A DNA stretch of 64,000 bases, taken from NCBI GenBank assembly GCA_036620675.1, contig JAZHEE010000018.1. The stretch is one strand, 5' to 3'. The stretch comes from Jejubacter sp036620675 (GTDB lineage Bacteria; Pseudomonadota; Gammaproteobacteria; Enterobacterales; Enterobacteriaceae). The notes under the pieces are model-generated. The model was not told the origin of the DNA and ran no database searches. It saw nothing but the letters and a program-made list of their open reading frames with translations. This document shows, in pieces, positions 1 to 7,870 of the stretch. Made by a program: the position numbers and the translations under genes. The number at the start of each line of letters is the position of its first letter. The first letter of the stretch is position 1.

Positions 1-762
1 GATTTTCACGCCGGAAAGCGGGGTTGTCAGGGGCGGCATTTGAGCCCCTGGCCCGTTCACCGGTTCCGCAACCGACATATAAAAATCCCCTTAAGGTGAA
101 CGGAACCTTCGCCGGCGTGACATATTCCCCCAGAACACGACACTGGTGCAGAAATAGCGCAACCGGCATGACCACGTACTACAACCGTCGCCCCAGCCTT
201 CATCTGAAAAGCAACCGGGCAGAATATGATGATGCGGCGGACTGTTCCGTTCACTTTGCGTCACTGCTTCTCTGTTAATCCACCGCGGGTGAACGGGCCT
301 GGGGGCTCAGTCGCCGCCTCCCTGGCGACCCCGGCTCCCCGGCTCCCCGGCGGTAAAAAACTCCCTTCGGGGCCCCTTCGCTTATCACGCCGGGCTTTTC
401 GGAACGGGCAAGAGTCGCCATCCCTGGCGGCCTTGCCCTGTCGCGACATCCTGTCGCTCCTCCGGCCCTTCGTGAACACTACGGCGTTTTTTAAGCCGGG
501 TGGCTACACCCTCATCGCTTCAGACGGGGCACTCAAAAGCGACCAGCACCTTCTTTGCTGTTAATCAGGGCAGAAGATTCAGGGCAGTGACACTCCGGCC
601 TGAAAATCGCCGGAGTATTCCCGGAACCCAGGGCAGCCGCCGGTAACTTCAGCTTCACGACAATCCGCAATGAACCAATTTTTAGCCATACCTGATCCAC
701 TCAGGCAGAAAAGCGCTATTATCGCGACTGGCGTTTGTGCCGGTCTGATGAAGGAGCTATCA
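1..762. other. GC-rich non-coding stretch, possible island remnant
   Basis: I find no recognisable gene upstream of tag. The short open frames here (for example 226-564) lack family resemblance and are rich in Pro, Arg and Ser, as expected from chance reading of GC-rich DNA. The stretch does hold structure: four copies of a GGTGAACGG-like word in both orientations (52-61, 95-103, 246-254, 288-297), an imperfect inverted repeat of about 20 bp (41-61 against 288-308), and a tandem of GGCTCCCC units near 332-351. GGTGAAC repeats are the type I iterons bound by the phage P4 alpha replication protein, so a decayed P4-like origin region is possible. No integrase, alpha gene or att site is visible in the window. 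Confidence 0.4.
52..297. repeat. GGTGAACGG-type repeat cluster
   Basis: GGTGAACGGG occurs on the minus strand at 52-61 and on the plus strand at 288-297. GGTGAACGG lies at 95-103 on the plus strand, and AGTGAACGG at 246-254 on the minus strand. Four near-identical 9-mers in under 250 bp, in both orientations, exceed what chance predicts. Resemblance to P4-type iterons (GGTGAACAG in P4, from memory) is an inference. Confidence 0.45.
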
Positions 763-1326
763 ATGCAACGTTGTGGATGGGTGACTCAGGATCCGCTCTA
801 TCTTGCCTATCACGATAATGAGTGGGGTACACCGGAAACCGACCGGCGAAAGCTGTTTGAAATGATCTGTCTGGAAGGTCAGCAGGCGGGACTGTCATGG
901 ATAACCGTGCTAAAAAAAAGGGAAAACTACCGCCAGGCTTTTCATCACTTCGACCCTGAAACCGTCGCCCGAATGACACCCGACGATGTAGAGCAGCGCT
1001 TGCAGGATCCTGGCATTATTCGCCATCGGGGAAAGGTGACCGCGATTATTGGCAACGCCCGGGCGCTGCTGGCGATGGAGCAAAACGGCGAAGATTTTGT
1101 GCAGTTCGTCTGGTCTTTCGTCGACGGGCAGCCCATCGTTAATCACGCCGCCACACTGAACGACGTTCCGGTTACCACCCCCGCTTCCGATGCGCTGTCA
1201 AAAGCGCTGAAAAAACGCGGCTTCAAGTTTGTGGGCCCCACTATCTGCTATTCGTTTATGCAGGCCTGCGGGCTGGTTAACGACCACCTGATCGCCTGCT
1301 TTTGTCATCCGGATTCGCAGTCATGA
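763..1326 (+). CDS. tag: DNA-3-methyladenine glycosylase I (Tag)
   Basis: Tag excises 3-methyladenine from alkylated DNA in the cytoplasm, the first step of base-excision repair. The 187-residue product has the same length as E. coli Tag. It keeps the zinc-snap ligands Cys4, His17, His175 and Cys179 and the catalytic Glu38 in the ICLEGQQAGLSW block. The frame is open upstream to 670, but the ATG at 763 is preferred: it begins MQRCGW as in E. coli and has AAGGAG at 751-756, 6 nt upstream. The stop overlaps the yiaC start by 4 bp (ATGA), so the two are translationally coupled. An A8 run at 912-919 is in frame, a useful control for homopolymer accuracy elsewhere in the window. Confidence 0.97.
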   Translation: MQRCGWVTQDPLYLAYHDNEWGTPETDRRKLFEMICLEGQQAGLSWITVLKKRENYRQAFHHFDPETVARMTPDDVEQRLQDPGIIRHRGKVTAIIGNARALLAMEQNGEDFVQFVWSFVDGQPIVNHAATLNDVPVTTPASDALSKALKKRGFKFVGPTICYSFMQACGLVNDHLIACFCHPDSQS

Positions 1327-1763
1327 TTCGCCCTCTTGCCCCCGGAGCGGATATTCCGCCGCTGCTGGCGCTGTGGCTGGAAAGCACCACCCGGGCGCAC
1401 CCCTTTATTCCCGCCAGCTACTGGTATGACAGCCTGCCTGCGGTACGCGATGACTACCTGCCCCATGCCCGCACCTGGGTATGGGACGACGGTGCGCTGC
1501 GCGGCTTCATCAGCGTGATGAACGATCGCTTCGTCGGCGCGCTGTTTGTGGCTCCGGGATACGTCCGCCGGGGAATCGGCGGCGCGCTGCTGCATCACGC
1601 CCAGAGCCGCTATCCACAGCTCAGCCTGGAGGTCTACCAGCAAAACACCCGGGCCGTCGCCTTCTATCAGGCCCAGGGATTTCGCGTTGTGGAATCCGCC
1701 TGGCAGCGCGATACCTGCCACCACACCTGGATTATGCAGTGGCAGGCGGCTCAAACGCCCTGA
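1323..1763 (+). CDS. yiaC: GNAT N-acetyltransferase YiaC
   Basis: This 146-residue GNAT protein matches E. coli YiaC, one of the lysine acetyltransferases that use acetyl-CoA to modify cytoplasmic proteins. The acetyl-CoA pyrophosphate loop RRGIGGAL is at residues 82-89, and a conserved Tyr115 lies in the AFYQAQGF block typical of the general-acid position. The start is fixed by the 4-bp ATGA overlap with tag. The 3' end overlaps the convergent bisC gene by 32 bp, so both transcripts run into each other without room for a terminator. The identity is clear from overall similarity; the enzymatic role is known for the family and is inferred here. Confidence 0.93.
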   Translation: MIRPLAPGADIPPLLALWLESTTRAHPFIPASYWYDSLPAVRDDYLPHARTWVWDDGALRGFISVMNDRFVGALFVAPGYVRRGIGGALLHHAQSRYPQLSLEVYQQNTRAVAFYQAQGFRVVESAWQRDTCHHTWIMQWQAAQTP

Positions 1764-4059
1764 CCGGCAGTTCGGGGCCCTGGTATTTTTCCAGCCAGAC
1801 CAGCGACGAATTAGCGGCACAGCCATTCGCCAGCCGCGAAGTGGGAATATCCAGAGTCAGCACATTGACCGCACCGTGTCGACAAATCCCCCCGGCTTCC
1901 GGCGCCAGATCCGGCCATCCGCCTTCATGAATACAGATGACGCCCGGCTTAATATCCGCCGTCACCTGCGCCCCGGCCAGCACCTGGCCGCGCTGATTCC
2001 AGACCCGAACCACATCGCCATCGGCAATGCCGCGCGCCGCCGCGTCAGCGGGATGCAGCGTCACCGGCTCCCGCCCCGCCACGGCGTAACGTTCGCGTAG
2101 CCGCGCATAGTTCAGCTGGCTGTGCAACCGGTGAGCGGGGTGGGAAGAGAGCAGCTGTAGCTGCCCTTCCCGGGCGTTACCATGCCATTCGTCCGGCGCC
2201 AGCCAGCAGGGATGAGGCGGGCAATCGGCATAACCGTATGCGGCAATGCGTTCTGAATAGATCTCGATTTTGCCGCTGGGCGTCTTCAGCGGGTGCGCCT
2301 GCGGATCGGCCCGGAAGTCGGCAAAACGCACAAACCGGGCGCTGCTTTCATCTTCCGGCATCTCTACAATCTGGTTTGCGGCCCAGAAGGCGGAAAATTC
2401 CGGCAGCGTTACGCCACGGGCTTCGCCGCGCTTACGGGCGACTTCATAGAAATGCGCCAGCCAGGCCATTTCATCCCGGCCTTCGGTAAAACGTTCGCGA
2501 CCGCCCTGCTCCAGCCGTTCGGCCAAAGAAGCGAAAACATCAAAATCGTTACGGGCGCCAGACTGTGGCGCCACGACCTGTTTCATCGGCACCAGATGCT
2601 GCTGGCTGTAATCGCCGGTCATGGTCAGATCGTTACGCTCAAACGAAGTGGTAATCGGCAATACGATGTCGGCATGCTTCGCCGCCGCAGTCCAGAAACA
2701 TTCGGAGATCACCACCAGCTCCGGCTTCTGCCAGGCGGCAATCAGCCGGTTGGTATCCTGATGATGGGTAAAGTTGCCGCCGCCGGCCCACCAGACCATG
2801 CGGATATCAGGGAAGCGCCGCGTCTCGCCATTATGCTGGTAGTCGCCGCCGGGATTCTCCAGCGCTTCGACAATGCGCGCTACCGGGATACGCTCCACGG
2901 CGTCGCCGCCCCCGGCCACACTGCCCTGCATCGAGCTGGGCACCGCGGCACGACGGGTTGGGTTACCGCCGTTGGCGAAGTGATACGATAAACCAAAACC
3001 GCCGCCGGGCAGCCCAATCTGGCCCAGCATGGCCGCCAGCGTCACCAGCATCCAGTGCTTTTGCTCGCCATACTGCTGGCGCTGCATCCCCCAGCCGGCC
3101 ATTAACATGGTGCGATGACAACGGAAGATATCTGCAAGTTCGCGAATTTTATCGCCAGAAACGCCGCAGATAGTCGCCGCCCACTCCGCGTTTTTCGCCA
3201 CGCCGTCATCCCGGCCTGTCAGGTAGCGTTCGAATATCTCATAGCCGTGGGTGCAGGAAGCCAGAAACGCCCTGTCGTGCCAGCCATTTTCCACCAGAGT
3301 ATGGGCTATACCCAACATCAACGCGACATCGCTGCCCATGTGCGGCGCGACCCACTCGGCGCGCTCGCCCAGGAAGGCCGCCGTTTCTGAACGCATGGGG
3401 TCGATACAAATCAGGCGCTTGCCGCTCTGCTTAAGCTGTTCGAAGAAGCCTACTCCCTGTTCATCCGAGGCATTCCAGGCAATTTTCAGGGTATTCAGCG
3501 GATTGGCGCTCCACAGCACCACCACTTCACTGTGCTCCAGCACCAGCGGCCAGCTGGTTTGCTGCTGATACACCTCATTACCGCCCACCACGTAAGGCAT
3601 AATCACCTGCGCCGCGCCGGTGGAATAATCCCCCAGATGGCCGGTATAGCCTCCGGCCTGACTCATGTAGCGCTGTAGCAGCGTGGCCGCTTTATGCAGG
3701 ATGCCGTTGGAACGCCAGCCGTAAGAGCCAGCGAAAATCGCGGCAGGCCCGTAGCTTTCGCGAATGCGCTGATGCTGCGCGTGAATGAGATCCAGCGCCT
3801 CTTCCCAGCTCACCCGTACATACTCATCCTGCCCGCGCACGCCCTGCGGCTGCTCCGGCGATGCCAGAAATCCCTTACGCATCATCGGCCAGCGCACGCG
3901 AGTTTTACTGTGAACCTGATCGCGTACGGCGCTCTGTAACGAATTGGGGTGTTTCGAGGCCAGAGCTCCCCGGGATGAAAGCACCCTCTCGCCGTCGGTC
4001 TCGACCAGCATCGGTCCCCAGTGGGCGGCGGTCAGAATCATTTTGGTTGAAGTGGTCAC
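1732..4059 (-). CDS. bisC: Biotin sulfoxide reductase (molybdoenzyme)
   Basis: BisC reduces biotin-d-sulfoxide, and methionine-S-sulfoxide in E. coli, to the thioether using a bis-MGD molybdenum cofactor in the cytoplasm. The 775-residue protein aligns along its whole length with E. coli BisC (777 residues). It has the DMSO-reductase-family signatures GSYGWRSNG near 112, DYSTGAAQ near 144, and the C-terminal MoCo-binding region with SSHPAHRLHSQL. There is no twin-arginine signal, consistent with a cytoplasmic enzyme rather than periplasmic TorZ/DmsA types. Translation appears to start at a GTG with GGAG about 8 nt upstream; an internal ATG at 4041 is a weaker alternative. It is divergent from yiaD across 165 bp. 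Confidence 0.95.
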   Translation of the reverse strand: MTTSTKMILTAAHWGPMLVETDGERVLSSRGALASKHPNSLQSAVRDQVHSKTRVRWPMMRKGFLASPEQPQGVRGQDEYVRVSWEEALDLIHAQHQRIRESYGPAAIFAGSYGWRSNGILHKAATLLQRYMSQAGGYTGHLGDYSTGAAQVIMPYVVGGNEVYQQQTSWPLVLEHSEVVVLWSANPLNTLKIAWNASDEQGVGFFEQLKQSGKRLICIDPMRSETAAFLGERAEWVAPHMGSDVALMLGIAHTLVENGWHDRAFLASCTHGYEIFERYLTGRDDGVAKNAEWAATICGVSGDKIRELADIFRCHRTMLMAGWGMQRQQYGEQKHWMLVTLAAMLGQIGLPGGGFGLSYHFANGGNPTRRAAVPSSMQGSVAGGGDAVERIPVARIVEALENPGGDYQHNGETRRFPDIRMVWWAGGGNFTHHQDTNRLIAAWQKPELVVISECFWTAAAKHADIVLPITTSFERNDLTMTGDYSQQHLVPMKQVVAPQSGARNDFDVFASLAERLEQGGRERFTEGRDEMAWLAHFYEVARKRGEARGVTLPEFSAFWAANQIVEMPEDESSARFVRFADFRADPQAHPLKTPSGKIEIYSERIAAYGYADCPPHPCWLAPDEWHGNAREGQLQLLSSHPAHRLHSQLNYARLRERYAVAGREPVTLHPADAAARGIADGDVVRVWNQRGQVLAGAQVTADIKPGVICIHEGGWPDLAPEAGGICRHGAVNVLTLDIPTSRLANGCAANSSLVWLEKYQGPELPVRAFEPPATA

Positions 4060-4224
4060 AGCATGCGCTCCTGGATGTCATTGCAGATGTCGGCCCCTGT
4101 CCGGGATTGTTATTAATTGTCACAAATTTCAGACTATGGCTCGAAATATTTTGCGTCCTCAAACGGCATAATCTCCCGCGACGCTCATCGAGGCATAATA
4201 AAGAAGGACGAAGGAAATAATAAA

Positions 4225-4887
4225 ATGAAAAAACGTGTAGTTATTTCTGTTGCCGCTGTAGTCAGCGGCGCTCTGATGGTTTCCGGCTGCACAACTAACC
4301 CTTACACCGGTGAAGAAGAAGCGGGCAAATCAGGCATTGGTGCCGGTATCGGCTCGCTGGTCGGCGCTGGCGTTGGGGCGCTCTCCTCTTCTCATAAAGA
4401 TCGTGGTAAAGGTTCCCTGATAGGCGCAGTAGCAGGCGCCGCATTAGGCGGCGGCATCGGCTATTACATGGATGCCCAGGAGGCTAAACTGCGTGAAAAA
4501 ATGAAAGGCACTGGCGTTAGCGTGACCCGTAACGGCGACAACATCATTCTCAATATGCCAAACAACGTCACCTTCGACAGCAGCAGCGCGACGCTAAAAC
4601 CAGCCGGCGCCAATACCCTGACCGGGGTGGCGATGGTGCTCAAGGAGTACAACAAAACCGCCGTTAACGTAGTAGGTTACACTGACAGCACCGGCGGGCA
4701 GGATCTGAACATGCATTTGTCACAGCAGCGCGCAGATTCCGTGGCCAGCTCACTGATTACCCAGGGCGTGGAAGCCAGCCGCATTCGCACCAGCGGAATG
4801 GGCCCGGCGAATCCTGTCGCCAGCAACAGCACTGAAGAAGGGAAGGCTCAAAACCGCCGCGTTGAGATTACCTTAAGCCCGATGTAA
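4225..4887 (+). CDS. yiaD: OmpA-family outer-membrane lipoprotein YiaD
   Basis: This 220-residue lipoprotein has a type II signal peptide with lipobox VSGC (Cys near residue 21). A Gly-rich segment at roughly 35-85 resembles glycine-zipper motifs, and a C-terminal OmpA-like peptidoglycan-binding domain covers about 105-218, including NMHLSQQRADSV and the closing RVEITL motif. It is nearly identical to E. coli YiaD. It should sit in the outer membrane with the OmpA domain holding peptidoglycan. The frame is open from 4117, but the ATG at 4225 starts the signal peptide and has AAGGAA upstream. In E. coli the next gene is ghrB; here the 2-ketogluconate genes lie in between. Confidence 0.95.
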   Translation: MKKRVVISVAAVVSGALMVSGCTTNPYTGEEEAGKSGIGAGIGSLVGAGVGALSSSHKDRGKGSLIGAVAGAALGGGIGYYMDAQEAKLREKMKGTGVSVTRNGDNIILNMPNNVTFDSSSATLKPAGANTLTGVAMVLKEYNKTAVNVVGYTDSTGGQDLNMHLSQQRADSVASSLITQGVEASRIRTSGMGPANPVASNSTEEGKAQNRRVEITLSPM

Positions 4888-4905
4888 TCCTTCCGGTTCT
4901 CTTGC

Positions 4906-4959
4906 CATCGCCGATTTTCGCGCTAAGGTGTTGTCACTTCAGCGAAGGAATCGGCGATG
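4906..4959 (+). promoter_or_regulatory. Stem-loop enclosing the ptxS start codon
   Basis: CATCGCCGATT at 4906-4916 and AATCGGCGATG at 4949-4959 form a perfect 11-bp inverted repeat. An inner pairing of TTCG.GCT at 4917-4924 with AGCGAA at 4941-4946 extends the stem. The 3' arm contains the ATG of ptxS (4957-4959), and the AAGGA ribosome-binding site lies in the bulge next to it. There is no T-run, so it is not a standard terminator for yiaD. It could hold back translation of the repressor, but that is inference. Confidence 0.5.
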
Positions 4960-5973
4960 AAAAAATCAACTCGGGCGACCATCAGCGATGTCGCCAAAGC
5001 GGCCAATACCGGAAAAACCAGCGTTTCGCGCTATCTCAATGGCGAAAAGCATCTGCTCTCCGCCCCTCTGCTTGCCCGTATTGAAAAAGCCATTGCCGAT
5101 CTCGATTATCGCCCCAGTTTAATGGCCCGGGGGCTGAAGCGAGGGCGTACCCGCCTTATCGGGCTCATTATCGCGGATATTACCAATCCCTATTCGGTGG
5201 ACGTACTCAGCGGCATAGAGGCTGCCTGCCGCGAGCGGGGCTTTACGCCGCTGGTCTGTAACACCAATAACGAAGTGGATCAGGAGCTGCATTACCTGGA
5301 TCTGTTACGCAGTTATCAGGTGGAAGGCATTGTGGTGAATGCAGTGGGCATGCGTGAAGAGGGGCTTAGCCGCATGCAGCAGTCCGCGTTGCCGATGGTA
5401 CTTATCGACCGCAAAATTCCGGACTTCGCCTGCGACGTGGTGGGGCTGGACAATACCCAGGCCGCCAGTACCGCCACCGAGCATTTGGTCACTCAGGGAT
5501 TCGAAGCCATTCTGTTTCTCAGCGAGCCGCTGGGTACCGTCAACACCCGCCGTGAACGGCTGCGCGCGTTTCAGGATACCCTCTCCCGTTATCCGGATAT
5601 CGTGGCCGAAAATGCCGAGGTTCCCCTGCATGAAAACGCGCAGCTCGATACCCTGCTGCGCCAGTTCAGCAACCGCTGCCGCGGTATGCGCAAAGCGCTT
5701 ATTTCCGCCAACGGCGCGCTAACGCTTCAGGTGGCCCGTTCCCTGAAGCGTTTGGGTCTTCACTGGGGGAGCGACATCGGCCTGCTGGGCTTCGACGAAC
5801 TGGAGTGGGCAGAGCTGGCGGGCGTAGGCATCACCACGCTGAAACAGCCTACCTGGCAGATCGGCTACGCCGCGCTGGAACAGGTGGTTAAACGCATTGA
5901 AGGGGCCAGCGATCCGGTATGCGAGCAGGTATTTTCCGGCGAACTGATCGTCCGGGGCTCCACCCGCCGTTAA
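4957..5973 (+). CDS. ptxS: LacI-family repressor, PtxS/KgtR type (2-ketogluconate)
   Basis: This is a 338-residue LacI/GalR regulator. The N-terminal helix-turn-helix covers about residues 7-30 (ATISDVAKAANTGKTSVSRY), followed by the hinge helix and a periplasmic-binding-protein-like effector domain to the C-terminus. It lies just upstream of kguE-kguK-kguT-ghrB on the same strand, the arrangement of Pseudomonas ptxS-kguEKTD, where PtxS represses the operon and 2-ketogluconate relieves repression. A perfect palindrome at 6023-6038 between this gene and kguE is very close to the Pseudomonas PtxS site TGAAACCGGTTTCA. The start codon lies in a stem-loop. The general class is certain; the ligand is inferred from context and operator. 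Confidence 0.82.
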   Translation: MKKSTRATISDVAKAANTGKTSVSRYLNGEKHLLSAPLLARIEKAIADLDYRPSLMARGLKRGRTRLIGLIIADITNPYSVDVLSGIEAACRERGFTPLVCNTNNEVDQELHYLDLLRSYQVEGIVVNAVGMREEGLSRMQQSALPMVLIDRKIPDFACDVVGLDNTQAASTATEHLVTQGFEAILFLSEPLGTVNTRRERLRAFQDTLSRYPDIVAENAEVPLHENAQLDTLLRQFSNRCRGMRKALISANGALTLQVARSLKRLGLHWGSDIGLLGFDELEWAELAGVGITTLKQPTWQIGYAALEQVVKRIEGASDPVCEQVFSGELIVRGSTRR

Positions 5974-6022
5974 TCCCTATCTTCGTGACGACGATCATAA
6001 ATTATGACTCCAGGACTTCTCG

Positions 6023-6038
6023 ATGGAACCGGTTCCAT
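6023..6038. promoter_or_regulatory. PtxS-type operator upstream of kguE
   Basis: The 16-bp perfect palindrome ATGGAACCGGTTCCAT lies 43 bp before the kguE start. Its core differs from the published Pseudomonas PtxS operator (TGAAACCGGTTTCA) by one symmetrical base pair. It is well placed to control kguEKT-ghrB. Confidence 0.8.
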
Positions 6039-6081
6039 TTACCGTAAGTGTGAATAAGTTGTTGCCAGACCGGAGCGTCCG

Positions 6082-6831
6082 ATGGACAGAAAGATTATCG
6101 TGGTCACCGCCGCCTATGGGCGTGACCGTATCCAGGCGCTGGGAGGCCAGTCCGCCGTCCTGCCTGTCATTGCCGAAGCGGGCGCCGACGGCGTAGAAAT
6201 CCGCCGCGAACTGCTCACCTCCACCCAGCCAGAGCATCTTGCTTCACTGGCGGACGCCATTGCCGCTAACGGCCTGATGGCCTGCTATTCAGCTCCCGAA
6301 ACGCTCTGCCTGCTGGATGGCGGTCTGAATCCGCAAATCCCCGAACTGCTGCTGGAAGCGCATCGCCTTAATGCCCGCTGGCTGAAGCTTTCTCTGGGCC
6401 ATTTTCAGGATAATTTTCCGGCCAACCGGCTGCGTCAGTGGCTGGCGCAAAGCCCCGTGGCGCTGGTGGTGGAAAACGATCAAACTCCGGGCGGCCGCCT
6501 GGCGCCGATGGCGCGCTTTCGCGATGCCTGCCGCCAGCATCAACTGCCAATCAGACTAACCTTCGATATGGGCAACTGGCTGTGGGTGGACGAATCTCCG
6601 GAACAGGCGGCGCGGCTCCTCGCCCCGGCCGTTGGTTATGTCCATGTGAAAGCCGCCGCTCCCGGCAATCATGGCTGGCGAGCGATTCCCCCGGATGAAG
6701 CTGGTGAACGCTGGATGGCACTGCTTAACCTTCTGCCATCAGACGTGCCGCGCGGTATTGAATTCCCGCTGGCAGGCCGCGATCTGACCGCTGTGACCCG
6801 CCATTATGTCAATCTGTTACGCGAGGAGTAA
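6082..6831 (+). CDS. kguE: KguE-type sugar isomerase/epimerase (TIM barrel)
   Basis: The 249-residue protein belongs to the AP-endonuclease-2-like xylose isomerase TIM-barrel superfamily. Metal-binding-type segments are visible: GADGVEIRREL near 34-44, VVENDQTPGG near 131-140, and LTFDMGNWLW near 158-167. In Pseudomonas, kguE is the first gene of the 2-ketogluconate operon and is annotated as an epimerase whose exact reaction is not settled. The start ATG at 6082 follows the PtxS-type operator, and the stop is 3 bp before kguK with GAGGAG in between, so the two genes are co-translated. The assignment depends on family plus operon order; the substrate is unproven. Confidence 0.78.
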   Translation: MDRKIIVVTAAYGRDRIQALGGQSAVLPVIAEAGADGVEIRRELLTSTQPEHLASLADAIAANGLMACYSAPETLCLLDGGLNPQIPELLLEAHRLNARWLKLSLGHFQDNFPANRLRQWLAQSPVALVVENDQTPGGRLAPMARFRDACRQHQLPIRLTFDMGNWLWVDESPEQAARLLAPAVGYVHVKAAAPGNHGWRAIPPDEAGERWMALLNLLPSDVPRGIEFPLAGRDLTAVTRHYVNLLREE

Positions 6832-6834
6832 GGG

Positions 6835-7764
6835 ATGCCCGATATCATTACAATCGGCGAAGCGATGGCGATGTTCGTCGCGCGTGAAACCGGCGATCTT
6901 GCCGACTGCGAAAGCTTTATTAAACGGGCGGCGGGCGCCGAGCTTAACGTCGCCACCGGCCTCGCCAGACTGGGCTTCGACGTCAGTTGGGTCAGCCGGG
7001 TGGGTGATGACTCCTTTGGCCGTTTCATCCTTAATGTGCTGAAGCAAGAGGGAATAGACACCCGCGGCGTGTCCATCGACGGTCGTTATCCCACCGGTTT
7101 CCAGCTGAAATCGAAGGTTGAAGATGGAACCGATCCCAGCGTGGAGTATTTCCGCAAAGGGTCGGCGGCCAGCCACCTCTCTGTAGAAGACTACTCGCCG
7201 ACGCTGTTTAACGACGCCCGACATCTGCATTTAAGCGGTGTCGCCGCCGCGCTTTCCGAAAGCTCGCTGGCGCTGCTTAACCACGCCGCGGCGGCCATGA
7301 AAGCCAGCGGTAAAACCATCTCTTTCGATCCCAACCTGCGTCCGGTGCTGTGGAAAAGCGAGGCGGAAATGGTGAGGAAGCTCAACCACCTCGCCTGCCA
7401 GGCCGACTGGGTGCTGCCCGGACTCAGGGAAGGCATGATTCTGACGGGGCGTAAAACGCCTCAGGACATTGCCGACTTCTGGCTGGAACGCGGAGTGAAA
7501 GCGGTCATCATCAAGACCGGCGCCGATGGCGCCTGGTATAAAACCGCAGCGGGCGAAAGCGGCGCGGTGGCGGCAATAAAAGTGGATAACGTGGTCGATA
7601 CCGTAGGCGCCGGGGATGGATTTGCGGTAGGCGCGATTAGCGCGCTACTGGAAGGGAGATCCCTGGAACAGGCGTGTCGCCGCGGCAACCATATCGGCGC
7701 GCTGGCGATTCAGGTCAGCGGCGATAGTGAAGGCTTACCCACCCGGGATGGGTTGGGCGAATAA
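6835..7764 (+). CDS. kguK: 2-ketogluconate kinase (PfkB family)
   Basis: This 309-residue PfkB/ribokinase-family kinase carries the N-terminal GEAMA and the Gly-rich AGAELNVATGLARLG motif (about 32-46). The C-terminal signature DTVGAGDGFAVG is at about 255-266, with the catalytic Asp near 261. In the kgu pathway it phosphorylates 2-keto-D-gluconate to 2-keto-6-phosphogluconate, which KguD then reduces to 6-phosphogluconate. It resembles 2-keto-3-deoxygluconate kinases and could be misnamed kdgK on sequence alone. The neighbours kguE, kguT and a 2-ketoacid reductase favour the kguK role. kguT follows after 106 bp. Confidence 0.8.
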   Translation: MPDIITIGEAMAMFVARETGDLADCESFIKRAAGAELNVATGLARLGFDVSWVSRVGDDSFGRFILNVLKQEGIDTRGVSIDGRYPTGFQLKSKVEDGTDPSVEYFRKGSAASHLSVEDYSPTLFNDARHLHLSGVAAALSESSLALLNHAAAAMKASGKTISFDPNLRPVLWKSEAEMVRKLNHLACQADWVLPGLREGMILTGRKTPQDIADFWLERGVKAVIIKTGADGAWYKTAAGESGAVAAIKVDNVVDTVGAGDGFAVGAISALLEGRSLEQACRRGNHIGALAIQVSGDSEGLPTRDGLGE

Positions 7765-7870
7765 CGGCAGCGCCACCGCTATGGCGAAAAAAGAGTTCAA
7801 CACCGGAATATCGCGCATCGGCCTCTTACCCTACACCCCTGCGCGCTAGCCTCAACCAGAGGACAGTACG

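Noticed and set aside
226..564. 112-codon open frame before tag
   Set aside because: It starts without a good ribosome-binding site, lies over repeats and tandem GGCTCCCC units, and has a composition expected from non-coding GC-rich DNA.
6835..7764. Calling this kinase KdgK of the KDG pathway
   Set aside because: The family signature fits both, but the kguE/kguT/ghrB context and the PtxS-type operator favour 2-ketogluconate kinase.
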